A DNA stretch of 39,990 nt, from NCBI GenBank assembly GCA_013375455.1, contig JABXJT010000044.1:1-39990 (forward strand), given 5' to 3'. The DNA comes from Candidatus Helarchaeota archaeon (GTDB taxonomy: Archaea; Asgardarchaeota; Lokiarchaeia; Helarchaeales; HEL-GB-A). Position numbers and translations under genes: made by a program. Each line of letters starts with the position of its first letter. Positions within the stretch are counted from its first letter, which is position 1. Positions 7,485-15,720 of the stretch are shown here, piece by piece. A model generated the notes under the pieces. That model saw only the letters and a list, made by a program, of their open reading frames with translations, was not told where the DNA came from and did not search any database.

Positions 7485-8105
7485 ATGTCAGATGTGATGA
7501 CTGCCAAATTTGCAATTCAAATGCCAACCAAACTCTGGATAGCGGCTCTCAGTAAAAAATATCCCGAAATTACATTTGAAATTTTATCTATCTTGCCGAC
7601 GGAGAAAATGATTGGAAATGCTTTGGTAAAAATCACCGGAGATAATGCTGAGAAAATCTTACAGGAAATCACTGTCCATCCTTCCTCTCTTGAGCTCCAT
7701 TTAATTTCAGATTTGGAAAAATCCAAAATATTCAATGTCAAAACGAATGATCCTTGGCTTCTCATCTCTCTTATTAAAAGCGAAGTCATTCTAAAGATGC
7801 CTGTTCTAGTAAAAAATGGAATAGCAAGCTGGGAAATCCTCGCACCCCACGAGAAGATCAGCAAATTTAATGACCTACTGAAGGAAAAAAACATAAAATT
7901 CCAGTTAAAAAGTATTGGGAAATATAAAGAAGAACCTCAGCTCACTGTCAGACAAACTGAGGTACTGGATCAAGCTGTCAAAATGGGGTATTATGAAATT
8001 CCTAGGAAAATCACCCTTACCGCACTCGCTAAGAAATTGAACATCGCAAAATCCACTCTTTCTGGCATTCTAAGAAGAATTGATAAAAAATTAATCCAAA
8101 ACTAA
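7485..8105 (+). CDS. HTH_10 (bacterio-opsin activator type) transcriptional regulator
   Basis: The C-terminal part of this 206-residue protein (about residues 146-203) carries the archaeal HTH_10 signature: LTVRQTEVLDQAVKMGYYEIPRK followed by LTALAKKLNIAKSTL, the helix-turn-helix seen in Bat-like regulators. The N-terminal 140 residues form a small alpha/beta domain without recognisable cofactor residues. In haloarchaea such regulators respond to redox or light cues and activate nearby genes; here the adjacent upstream flavoprotein is the obvious candidate target. ATG at 7485 is used; a second possible ATG is four codons in. The target genes and the signal are inference. Confidence 0.8.
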   Translation: MSDVMTAKFAIQMPTKLWIAALSKKYPEITFEILSILPTEKMIGNALVKITGDNAEKILQEITVHPSSLELHLISDLEKSKIFNVKTNDPWLLISLIKSEVILKMPVLVKNGIASWEILAPHEKISKFNDLLKEKNIKFQLKSIGKYKEEPQLTVRQTEVLDQAVKMGYYEIPRKITLTALAKKLNIAKSTLSGILRRIDKKLIQN

Positions 8106-8248
8106 TATTTATTTCCCTAGAACCTCTAAGGCATTGTGATGATGCAATTTAGCGAAACAGAAAATTATAATAAAACTCATTTACGTACATCCTACGCAAG
8201 AGTGAGCAGGACAACGATTATATGCGATAGGATTAATTTATTTAACGT

Positions 8249-9004
8249 TCATACCAGAAGCTCCAATCCAACGAAGGCCAGCCAAATCCCAATAGCGCAC
8301 AACAGGCTCAGGAAAAATATGATAACCTCAGCTTCTAGACTCAAATCAATTTTGTCCTTATATTTTTTAAATGAGCCAAAAATCCCAAAGCTTCGCGTGA
8401 TCGCGTGGAAGGAACCAATTAACGACGTACAAAGGAATACCACGTGAATTGACACAACTAATGTCAGAATGTCAGCGAGGAGAAAGACGCGGACGAGAAT
8501 AAAAAAAGTGATAGGCGCCGCAATTAAAAAGGAAATTCCAACAAATTTTAAGGTGCGTCTAGTTGTATGGAGGTCTTCTAACTCATCTGATTTGAACTTC
8601 AAATAGGTATGATAAAATAGGAAAAGACCCACCAGTCCTATCAAAATTAATAAAAAGATCCAATCATAATTAATAAAAAAATTGAAGGAAAGAGGGTAAA
8701 TCTTCATCAAATAAAAAAACAGGATGAATAAAATACAGGCAAGAATAGCTAGAAAACCAAGCGTTAAATAGAGCCGAGAATGCTCTTTATTTTTAAAAAC
8801 TCTGCTATAGGCAAAAAAAGTTACAATTAATGTTATAATGAAGATGATGATGTGGGCAAGAGCAATAGCAGCCCAACAATAGAGAAAATCATATGGTTCC
8901 CCGTAAAACCATGCAGCAATTCCAAATATCCCCCAAAAATAAAGCAAAGCTGAAACTTCTAACAAGCATCTAAAAAATTTTGAAATAATTTGTCTGTTTA
9001 TCAC
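8249..9004 (-). CDS. Polytopic membrane protein of unknown function
   Basis: The product (251 residues, GTG start at 9004) is almost entirely hydrophobic, with about seven predicted membrane segments separated by short basic loops such as KFKSDELEDLHTTRR. I recognise no family motif. It is transcribed against the flanking plus-strand genes and faces the isoprenoid operon head to head across about 120 nt of AT-rich DNA holding both promoters. Codon pattern and composition match the neighbours. It could be a transporter or a lipid-modifying protein, but nothing in the sequence decides this. Confidence 0.7.
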   Translation of the reverse strand: MINRQIISKFFRCLLEVSALLYFWGIFGIAAWFYGEPYDFLYCWAAIALAHIIIFIITLIVTFFAYSRVFKNKEHSRLYLTLGFLAILACILFILFFYLMKIYPLSFNFFINYDWIFLLILIGLVGLFLFYHTYLKFKSDELEDLHTTRRTLKFVGISFLIAAPITFFILVRVFLLADILTLVVSIHVVFLCTSLIGSFHAITRSFGIFGSFKKYKDKIDLSLEAEVIIFFLSLLCAIGIWLAFVGLELLV

Positions 9005-9126
9005 AATTTTTCCCCAAATCCTTTTTTATCGTTTTAAATATAAAAGTGAATGTTCTTTAAATGATCTTATTTAGTTAATAAATTTAATTTATATGCGAGA
9101 AAAGATTAAAGATTTTGGAGAAGAAA

Positions 9127-9672
9127 ATGCGGATAATCTTTTGTATTACAGGCGCTTCGGGTGCAATATACGCAAGACGATGCTTAGAATATTTACAAGA
9201 TGTGGCAGAAATTCATCTTATTATCTCAGATGCTGCAAAAATTGTGATTAATAAGGAATTGCATCAAGATCCTGATGAATTTCAAAAATATTCTAAAGTT
9301 CATTATGATTTTAATGATATTCAAGCCCCGATTGCCAGTAGTTCCTTCGATATCGATGCAGTCCTTGTCATTCCCTGCTCAATGAAAACGCTAGGGATGA
9401 TTGCGAGCGGGATTTCATCCAATCTAATAGTTCGTGCCTGTGATGTCGCCCTGAAAGAAGGCAGGAAACTCATTCTTATGCCCCGCGAGACTCCCCTTAG
9501 CTTAATTCACCTTGAAAATATGTCAAAAGTCAAGAGAGGGGGGGGTATTATTCTCCCAGCCGCCCCAGGCTTTTATCACGATCCGAAAGACCTATCTGAC
9601 ATCGTGAATTTTATGGTTGGTAAGGTCTGTCAGCAACTAGGGTTACCCCAATCTTTCATAAAATACGAGTAG
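9127..9672 (+). CDS. ubiX: UbiX-type flavin prenyltransferase
   Basis: UbiX enzymes attach a dimethylallyl unit to FMN to make prenyl-FMN, the cofactor of UbiD decarboxylases. The sequence has the N-terminal CITGASGAIYA flavin loop, IASSSFDIDA, and the PCSMKTLGMIASG segment, all typical of the family, and the 181-residue length is normal. The start is placed at the ATG at 9127 because GGAG lies six bases upstream; a TTG at 9115 overlaps that site. It leads an operon with isopentenyl phosphate kinase and a UbiD homologue two genes on, which strongly implies that it supplies prenyl-FMN to that decarboxylase. The prenyl donor would itself be made by this pathway. Confidence 0.93.
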   Translation: MRIIFCITGASGAIYARRCLEYLQDVAEIHLIISDAAKIVINKELHQDPDEFQKYSKVHYDFNDIQAPIASSSFDIDAVLVIPCSMKTLGMIASGISSNLIVRACDVALKEGRKLILMPRETPLSLIHLENMSKVKRGGGIILPAAPGFYHDPKDLSDIVNFMVGKVCQQLGLPQSFIKYE

Positions 9673-9679
9673 ATAGTGC

Positions 9680-10459
9680 ATGAGTGATTTAATTTTATTA
9701 AAAATAGGCGGTTCAATCATCACAGAAAAGGATGTTAGCGAACCTAAAATTAATGCTGAAAATTTAGAAAGAATTTGTGGTGAAATTGCCGAAGCATACA
9801 AGACAAATGGGTTTAAGTTAGTAATAATTCACGGTGCAGGTTCATTCGGTCATCCAATTGTAAAAAGAACCGGAATTCACGAAGGAATAACTCGTCCAGA
9901 TCAAGTTTTAAGTTTCGCAACCACACAAGTATTACAGAACATATTAAATTCCGAAGTTTGCCAAACATTACAAAAGTTTGACTTGCCTGCCATCCCAGTT
10001 CAGCCTTCGGCCTCAGCCATCATGGATAAGAAGCGATTAATTTCCTTGAACCATGAATTAATAAAAGCGCTCCTAGAATTATCCTTAATACCAGTCTTAT
10101 TTGGTGTTCCAGCTTTTGATAAAAGTCAAAAATGTTCAATCTTATCGGGAGATCAAATTATTGTATATCTTGCCAAAAAATTACAGCCCCAAAAACTCGT
10201 TTTCATCACGAACGTGGATGGGATATTAGATAAAAATGGGGGATTAATTGAGAAAATCACGCGAGAAAATTTTGAATCTGTAAAAAATTCCTTTTATGAG
10301 GCGAGTTATGACGATGTCACGGGCTCAATGGCCGGTAAGATATCCGAATTACAAAATATTAGTGGTGTCACATCGTATATAGTCAATGGAAATAAATCAG
10401 GGCTTATAAATAGCATCCTTAAAGGAAATAAAGTGAGAGGAACGAAGATTGAATTTTAG
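9680..10459 (+). CDS. Isopentenyl phosphate kinase
   Basis: This amino-acid-kinase-fold protein (259 residues) phosphorylates isopentenyl phosphate to isopentenyl diphosphate with ATP. Diagnostic features are LLKIGGSIIT at the N terminus, the IIHGAGSFGHPIVKR segment with the conserved phosphate-binding and catalytic His, and NVDGILDKNG with TGSMAGKI for nucleotide binding. It starts 7 nt after the UbiX-type gene and overlaps the next gene by 11 nt, so all are translated from one message. It performs the last step of the archaeal modified mevalonate pathway encoded by this operon. Confidence 0.93.
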   Translation: MSDLILLKIGGSIITEKDVSEPKINAENLERICGEIAEAYKTNGFKLVIIHGAGSFGHPIVKRTGIHEGITRPDQVLSFATTQVLQNILNSEVCQTLQKFDLPAIPVQPSASAIMDKKRLISLNHELIKALLELSLIPVLFGVPAFDKSQKCSILSGDQIIVYLAKKLQPQKLVFITNVDGILDKNGGLIEKITRENFESVKNSFYEASYDDVTGSMAGKISELQNISGVTSYIVNGNKSGLINSILKGNKVRGTKIEF

Positions 10460-11729
10460 GCAATACATTAAAACCCTAAATCCCATTTTTATTGAGGAAA
10501 AAGTAGATTTAAAATTTGAAATAGCAGCTATTTTAAAGAAATTAGACGGAACTCCGGTTTATTTTCCCACTTACAGGTTAATTGGGAATATCTATTCAAC
10601 ACCCGATCTCTATGCATCTTCTGTTGGATTAAATGATTTTTCTGAATGGATTCCTTTTTTCATCAAGGCCCGATATAATTTTGGAAAGTTAATTGAGTCA
10701 AAAAACACCCCAAAAATGAAAAAGGTCTCCATTGATGATCTGCCGATCTTAACTCATTATGAAAAGGATGCTGGCAAATACATCACGAGTGATGCGTTAA
10801 TTGCTACAAGAGACGGTCGGACAAACGTTTCAACTCATCGGATTCTGATTCCAAATAAAGGAGAAGCTACATTAAGAATTGTACGGCGAGATCTCTATGA
10901 ACTATTTATGGATGCAAAAGAGCATGGCGAAGATTTGCCGATAGATGTTTGTATAGGAGTCCCACCTTCAGTACAAATTGCAGCCGCCACATCGCTTGAC
11001 CCATTAGAAAATGAATTAGAGTTTGCCGCTGCACTGGAAGGAGGCGAATTACCGACGATTAACGGCCTTCCAGATTCGGAGATAATAATAAAAGGTAAAT
11101 TACTGCACGATAAAGTTACTGAAGAAGGGCCATTTTATGACATCGCGGAAAAATATGATATTGTTCGGAAGGAGCCGGTCCTGCAAATTGTTGAAATTTT
11201 AGCAAAGGAAGATTTTATCTATCACGCCCTCCTACCTGCCGGAATGGACCATAAATTCTTGATGGGATTACCGCGCGTTCCCGTTATTTATGATGAGGTG
11301 AAAAAACTAGGAGTAGATGTTAAGAAAGTTTATCTGAGTTCCGAAGGTTTCGGATGGTTAAAGACAATAATTGGCATCAAGAAAAAATCTGAAGACGATA
11401 TCAGAAAAGTGCTTGATGGCACGGTTAAAGCCCATTATTCTACCAAAATAATAATTGTTGTCGATGAGGATATCGACGTGACTAACGAATCAGAGGTTCA
11501 AAAAGCAATTACCTTAAATACTAAATTTGATAATAATAACCCCATCATTTTAACTGACGTGAAAGGCTCTTCATTGGATCCAAGGGCAGAGGGTGATCTT
11601 GGCTCAAAGATGCTAATTGATGCAACAAAACCCCTTAAATTTCGGAAAGAATCTTTTGAACAAGGAAAAATTCCTTTTGATGAAAGTAAATTTGAAAAAT
11701 TTAAATTGAGTAGGCGAAAAATTGACTAA
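10449..11729 (+). CDS. UbiD-family decarboxylase, probable anhydromevalonate phosphate decarboxylase
   Basis: The 426-residue product belongs to the prenyl-FMN-dependent UbiD family. It contains VCIGVPPSVQIAAAT, the GELPTINGLPDSEIIIKG region, and EEGPFYDIAEKY, where the catalytic and metal-binding glutamates of UbiD lie. In the modified mevalonate pathway of archaea this family converts trans-anhydromevalonate 5-phosphate to isopentenyl phosphate. Placement between the kinase that uses that product and the dehydratase that makes the substrate supports this specific role over aromatic acid decarboxylation. Translation likely begins at a TTG (10449) inside the end of the kinase gene, with AGAGG about 8 nt upstream; it overlaps the next gene by 8 nt. 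Confidence 0.9.
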   Translation: MNFRQYIKTLNPIFIEEKVDLKFEIAAILKKLDGTPVYFPTYRLIGNIYSTPDLYASSVGLNDFSEWIPFFIKARYNFGKLIESKNTPKMKKVSIDDLPILTHYEKDAGKYITSDALIATRDGRTNVSTHRILIPNKGEATLRIVRRDLYELFMDAKEHGEDLPIDVCIGVPPSVQIAAATSLDPLENELEFAAALEGGELPTINGLPDSEIIIKGKLLHDKVTEEGPFYDIAEKYDIVRKEPVLQIVEILAKEDFIYHALLPAGMDHKFLMGLPRVPVIYDEVKKLGVDVKKVYLSSEGFGWLKTIIGIKKKSEDDIRKVLDGTVKAHYSTKIIIVVDEDIDVTNESEVQKAITLNTKFDNNNPIILTDVKGSSLDPRAEGDLGSKMLIDATKPLKFRKESFEQGKIPFDESKFEKFKLSRRKID

Positions 11730-13176
11730 AAAATTAATTTTAAAACAACCGCTTTCTCTACTCGATGGAATTGATCGGAAAACAGGACAAATTATTGATA
11801 AAAGCCACGAGTTATACGGCCAAACCATTGCAGGGGTGGAATTGCAGTTTCCTAAAAGTTCAGGATCTACCGTGGGTGTGATGACCCTCATTGAATTAAA
11901 AGAGAATGGGAAAGCCCCTTCAAAAATAGTCTTGGAAGAACCGGACACGAACGTCATTGCTGGCTGTATTTTGGCTAAAATTCCCATTTCCATTCGAGAC
12001 CAACCGATCAAAAAAATGCCTGCCGGAAAAATCCAAAAAATTGCCCATTTACCGCCATTCCTACGCGATTTATTAATTAGTGAAGCCGAGATTTTAGGTG
12101 CTGAAGGATTCATTCCAATAGATAGTGTTCAAATTGCTGGAGTCTCCTATAAAACGATTGGAGAAGGTGGAATCAAAGTTTTAAAGTATTTTGCGGATCA
12201 AAATCTTAAATTTCAAGTATCCACTACCTTAAATCCTGCAGGAATGGACCTGAAAGATTGGCAAGATCAAGGGATTCCAAGTCAATTTGCAGAAAAACAA
12301 ATCGAAATAATCAATTTATTTAAGCAAATGGGTGCTACACTAAGCGTGTCATGTATTCCTTACGATCTCACGGAACTTAAATCGGGTTCTCACGTTGCCT
12401 TCGGTGAAAGTTCCGCAGTTGCGTTTGTCAATTCAGTATTAGATGTTCGAACTAATCGAGAAAACGCCGTAAAAACTTTAATTTCTGCTTTATCTGGATT
12501 TACAACAAATTTCGGTCTGCATCTAGAGCGAAATAGAACTCCCGACGTCGAAATAAAAGTCGAAGTCGAATTAACTAGTAGGGCTGATTTCGGAGCTTTA
12601 GGCTATTTTACCGGATTGAATTCAAATATTCCATACTACACTGGAATAAACCCGAATCAAACTCAATTAAAGGCTTTAGCTGCAGCTGGTGCCGCTTCTG
12701 GTTCCATTTCGTTATTTTACGTTAAAAACATTCCTAAAATGCACCCAAGAAGTGTTGAAAAAATTAAACAAACACTTACCTTTAATGAAGAGGCTTTGAC
12801 GAGCGTTTATGACCAATTAACCACGACTTCTGCAAAACCCGAAATAATTTCCATTGGTTGCCCGCATCTAAATTTTCACGAGATTTCTGAATTTTTAAAT
12901 ATGATAGAAGACCGGGTATTTGAAATTCCAGTTTGGATATCAACAGCAAGAAAGTTTAAGGATGAGGTAAAAACCAAAAAATTGATGGATAAACTTGAAA
13001 AGGCAAATATAAAGATTTTTTCTGATTGTTGCGTCGTAGTATCACCAATTGAGTTACTAGGGTATAAAATTATAGGAACTGACTCCGCAAAAGCTGCTAA
13101 ATATTTACCTCTTTTTTCTAAGTGCGATGTGATATTCAAATCCATTAAACAATTTATTAAACTTTATTCAAACTAA
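11722..13176 (+). CDS. Fused aconitase-X type phosphomevalonate dehydratase (small plus large subunit)
   Basis: This protein (484 residues, TTG start) joins two parts that are separate subunits in characterised archaeal phosphomevalonate dehydratases. Residues 1 to about 110 are the small, swivelling AcnX domain (DUF126), including SGSTVGV and VIAGCILAKIPI. Residues about 112-484 are the large DUF521 domain, with VAGVSYKTIG-like motifs (AGVSYKTIGEGGIK), STTLNPAGMD, and cysteines in VSCIPYD, IGCPHLNF and FSDCCVVVS that likely bind the [4Fe-4S] cluster. The reaction is dehydration of mevalonate 5-phosphate to trans-anhydromevalonate 5-phosphate, the substrate of the preceding UbiD homologue. 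Sites in both domains look intact. The pathway assignment rests on the operon; the fold alone would also allow hydroxyproline dehydratases. Confidence 0.9.
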   Translation: MTKKLILKQPLSLLDGIDRKTGQIIDKSHELYGQTIAGVELQFPKSSGSTVGVMTLIELKENGKAPSKIVLEEPDTNVIAGCILAKIPISIRDQPIKKMPAGKIQKIAHLPPFLRDLLISEAEILGAEGFIPIDSVQIAGVSYKTIGEGGIKVLKYFADQNLKFQVSTTLNPAGMDLKDWQDQGIPSQFAEKQIEIINLFKQMGATLSVSCIPYDLTELKSGSHVAFGESSAVAFVNSVLDVRTNRENAVKTLISALSGFTTNFGLHLERNRTPDVEIKVEVELTSRADFGALGYFTGLNSNIPYYTGINPNQTQLKALAAAGAASGSISLFYVKNIPKMHPRSVEKIKQTLTFNEEALTSVYDQLTTTSAKPEIISIGCPHLNFHEISEFLNMIEDRVFEIPVWISTARKFKDEVKTKKLMDKLEKANIKIFSDCCVVVSPIELLGYKIIGTDSAKAAKYLPLFSKCDVIFKSIKQFIKLYSN

Positions 13177-13287
13177 TTCACCACGTTATTTCACCTAATT
13201 CTTTTGCTATGGCACTCTAAGAGATACTGAACATGTTCGCATAAACCTCTTTAACACTGTTAACCATAGTATTAAGTGGTGGTGTAA

Positions 13288-14097
13288 GTGACTACAATAA
13301 TTCGTAAAATTATAAAAATAGATGAAGATTTATGCACTGGGTGTGGTGAATGCATCCCCAACTGCCCTGAACAAGCTATAGAATTAGTTGACACGCCAAA
13401 AGGGAAAAAAGCAAGAATAGTTAAGGATTTCTATTGTGATGGGCTTGGTGCTTGCTTAGGTGTATGCCCTGTAGATGCTATATCCATTGAAGAGAGAGAA
13501 GCAGAACCCTATGATGATGATGCAACAATGGATCGAATCAAAGAAGTTGCACCCGAAATGCTAGAAATCCATAAAAAGCATATGGCAGAACACGGTATGG
13601 GCACGCCTGAAGAACACATACATGCACATCCTCACGAATTTGGTGGGTGTCCAGGATCCCAAACACTTCACTGGGAAAAAACTGAGGAAACTTCTACTGA
13701 ATCTGTAAGAGTTCAATCAGAATTACAGCAATGGCCCATTCAACTTCACTTAGTCTCTCCATTTGCACCTTATTTTCAGAATGCAGATTTGGCATTTATT
13801 GCAGATTGTGTTGGTTTCACTTCCCCTAATTTCCATCAGGACATATTGAAGGGTAAAGCTATTGCCGTGTGTTGCCCGAAACTCGATGATATCAAAAAAT
13901 ACTCGGAAAAGATTGCCCAAATAATTAAAACTTCCAATCCTAGGAGTATAACCGTATATCACATGGAAGTGCCCTGTTGTTTCGGCCTCACTGCATTGGT
14001 GAAAGAGGCTGCAGAACAAGCACGGAGCGAAGTTCCAATTGAAGAAGTAGTAATTGGAATTAAAGGCGACCAAAAAGTGGTGAGCGCTACAGCATGA
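13288..14097 (+). CDS. 2x[4Fe-4S] ferredoxin-domain protein
   Basis: An N-terminal bacterial-type ferredoxin domain (about residues 8-70) has two cluster motifs, CTGCGECIPNCPE and CDGLGACLGVCPVD, the second with a two-residue insertion. A His-rich linker (EEHIHAHPHEFGGCPGS) follows, then a domain of about 140 residues with further cysteines in AVCCPKLDD and EVPCCFG that may hold another metal or redox centre. Proteins of this architecture occur in anaerobic archaea and bacteria as electron-transfer partners; the exact partner is unknown. GTG at 13288 is the start, with GGTGGTG just upstream. It overlaps the DUF166-like gene by four bases (ATGA), so the two proteins probably work together. Confidence 0.85.
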   Translation: MTTIIRKIIKIDEDLCTGCGECIPNCPEQAIELVDTPKGKKARIVKDFYCDGLGACLGVCPVDAISIEEREAEPYDDDATMDRIKEVAPEMLEIHKKHMAEHGMGTPEEHIHAHPHEFGGCPGSQTLHWEKTEETSTESVRVQSELQQWPIQLHLVSPFAPYFQNADLAFIADCVGFTSPNFHQDILKGKAIAVCCPKLDDIKKYSEKIAQIIKTSNPRSITVYHMEVPCCFGLTALVKEAAEQARSEVPIEEVVIGIKGDQKVVSATA

Positions 14098-14897
14098 AGC
14101 TCTATGTATTTTTCCAGGATCCCGTAGCGGAACAATTCATCGGGAATATTCTCAATTACAACAAATTCTGCACTTCTTGCGATCCCTATTGTGACGATTG
14201 CCGCCTTGAGTTCGGCAATCACGCCAACGACATACTAGGAGTGCATAAATTCCCAGAAGACCTTCCCGCTATGATCGAGGAGCCTGAAAAATACCTCCCT
14301 TCAACCTTACCCGAAGTGGACATGTTTCTCGTGCTAGGAATTCACCCAGATCTCTTGACCGGTCTTCCCCAACTAGCCCAGGAATTCGGGGTCAAGGGCA
14401 TGATCGTACCTGTTGAAAGTGGACAATGGGTGCCTTTTGGCCTTCAAAAACAAGTGGAAACCGAACTCGCGGATTACAACATTCAATCGGCCTTCCCCCG
14501 ACCGTTTTGTTCCCTCGATAAAACTGGACAACGATCTATTGACGAATTCATTGATTACTTCAAAATAGGTAAACCTATCGTTGAATTAGAGATTCGGAAT
14601 AACAAATTTAAAGGCGGTCGCGTTATTCATACCTCTCCATGTGGCTGTATATTTTATGTGGTCCGCCAGTTGATACGATTTGAAGAAACCCTGGATAAAA
14701 TGGAGGAAAAAATCTCAAAATACCATCATTCTTATCCCTGCAATGCTAGCATGAATATTGATCCAGTTCTCAAAGACACAACCCTTCACATTGGTGGGTA
14801 CATCCACCGTTACGCCATTTACGACGCAGTTTGGCGGAGCAAAAGTAATCGTAAACTGACGAATATCTTAAAGAACGTCTGTTGTGTTTCTGCTTAG
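14094..14897 (+). CDS. DUF166-like cysteine-rich protein
   Basis: The product (267 residues) resembles the DUF166 family of archaeal proteins, whose function is not established. It is cysteine-rich: an N-terminal CTSCDPYCDDC cluster near residues 24-34, TSPCGCIFYVVRQL near 183, YPCNASMN, and a terminal NVCCVSA. These suggest iron-sulfur or zinc sites. The middle has Rossmann-like hydrophobic strands (MFLVLGIHPDLL, GMIVPVESG). Translational coupling to the upstream ferredoxin-domain gene (four-base overlap) implies an electron-transfer or metal-dependent joint function. Family assignment is from memory of the motif pattern and should be held at moderate confidence. Confidence 0.7.
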   Translation: MKLYVFFQDPVAEQFIGNILNYNKFCTSCDPYCDDCRLEFGNHANDILGVHKFPEDLPAMIEEPEKYLPSTLPEVDMFLVLGIHPDLLTGLPQLAQEFGVKGMIVPVESGQWVPFGLQKQVETELADYNIQSAFPRPFCSLDKTGQRSIDEFIDYFKIGKPIVELEIRNNKFKGGRVIHTSPCGCIFYVVRQLIRFEETLDKMEEKISKYHHSYPCNASMNIDPVLKDTTLHIGGYIHRYAIYDAVWRSKSNRKLTNILKNVCCVSA

Positions 14898-15010
14898 AGA
14901 CATTCCTTTTCCCCTATATCCTATTTTTAAAACAAATCCGACTTTTTTAAAAACAAAGGATTATAAGTTATTATTTTTTAGATTTGTCTCAGAGAAGGAG
15001 GCAAATCTTA

Positions 15011-15709
15011 ATGGAGAAAACCTGCAGGAAATGCAAGAAAGAAGTTTTAGTTTCAAATTTAATTGGAGAACAATTCTGTCTATTTTGTTTTGGTAAAGTT
15101 ATACGCGGTTTCAGAAAAGCCGTAGCATTTTTTAAGTTTTTCGCTTCATTTTACCGATTTACCCCAATTATAGCAGGTGCTTTAGCTTTAACAGCCTATT
15201 TGCTAGCGATTCCTTTTGTTATTACAATTTTAACATTTGTTTTGTTGTTTGTTTGTATGTTCGGAGCACTTCCCTATATGTTTCCGTTTATAACTGCTGA
15301 ATTTCAAGACGATATCGCATTTAATTACGAACAACAACTAAATAAATACACTCCTGGAACCCAATCCTATTGTGTTAATCATCCTACTCGTGATTCGATT
15401 GGTAGGTGTTCTATATGTCTTGAACCTTTCTGCTCAGAGGATTTCTATTTTCAAATAAGACGCATTTATTGGAAAACCAGTGAATTTCCTGCATATTGCA
15501 TTAAATGTGGAAAAAAATTCATGGATACTAATATGTTTCCAATAATTTATGGAGGCCTCACTATTGGGGGTCTATTCATAATCGATCTCTTACTGTCTGG
15601 CTTTAGCATGCTCACAATCATATTTGGTATTCTTATTTTCGTAGTACTCTTTGGCATACCCCTAGCATTAACTGGTATGAAGCGCAATCTTTATTTAAAA
15701 CAACCATAG
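15011..15709 (+). CDS. B-box zinc-finger membrane protein (paralogue 1)
   Basis: The 232-residue protein starts at ATG 15011, because AAGGAGG lies nine bases upstream and this start matches its neighbour (both begin MEK-C). Domains in order are a short N-terminal zinc ribbon (CRKCKK ... CLFCFG), two membrane helices at about residues 45-98, a B-box-like finger (CVNHPTRDSIGRCSICLEPFC followed by ED, then CIKCGKK), and two C-terminal membrane helices. B-box fingers of this spacing mediate protein contacts in eukaryotes and are common in Asgard proteomes. A similar gene follows after 11 nt. Role unknown; an envelope or signalling scaffold is possible. Confidence 0.75.
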   Translation: MEKTCRKCKKEVLVSNLIGEQFCLFCFGKVIRGFRKAVAFFKFFASFYRFTPIIAGALALTAYLLAIPFVITILTFVLLFVCMFGALPYMFPFITAEFQDDIAFNYEQQLNKYTPGTQSYCVNHPTRDSIGRCSICLEPFCSEDFYFQIRRIYWKTSEFPAYCIKCGKKFMDTNMFPIIYGGLTIGGLFIIDLLLSGFSMLTIIFGILIFVVLFGIPLALTGMKRNLYLKQP

Positions 15710-15720
15710 GGAAGATAAAA

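Noticed and set aside
8136..8447. Plus-strand open frame of about 100 codons
   Set aside because: It overlaps the C-terminal part of the membrane protein gene on the other strand, has no ribosome site and its product has no domain-like pattern.
11613..12113. Minus-strand open frame over the UbiD/dehydratase junction
   Set aside because: Both plus-strand genes here have strong family matches and the antisense product shows no recognisable motif.
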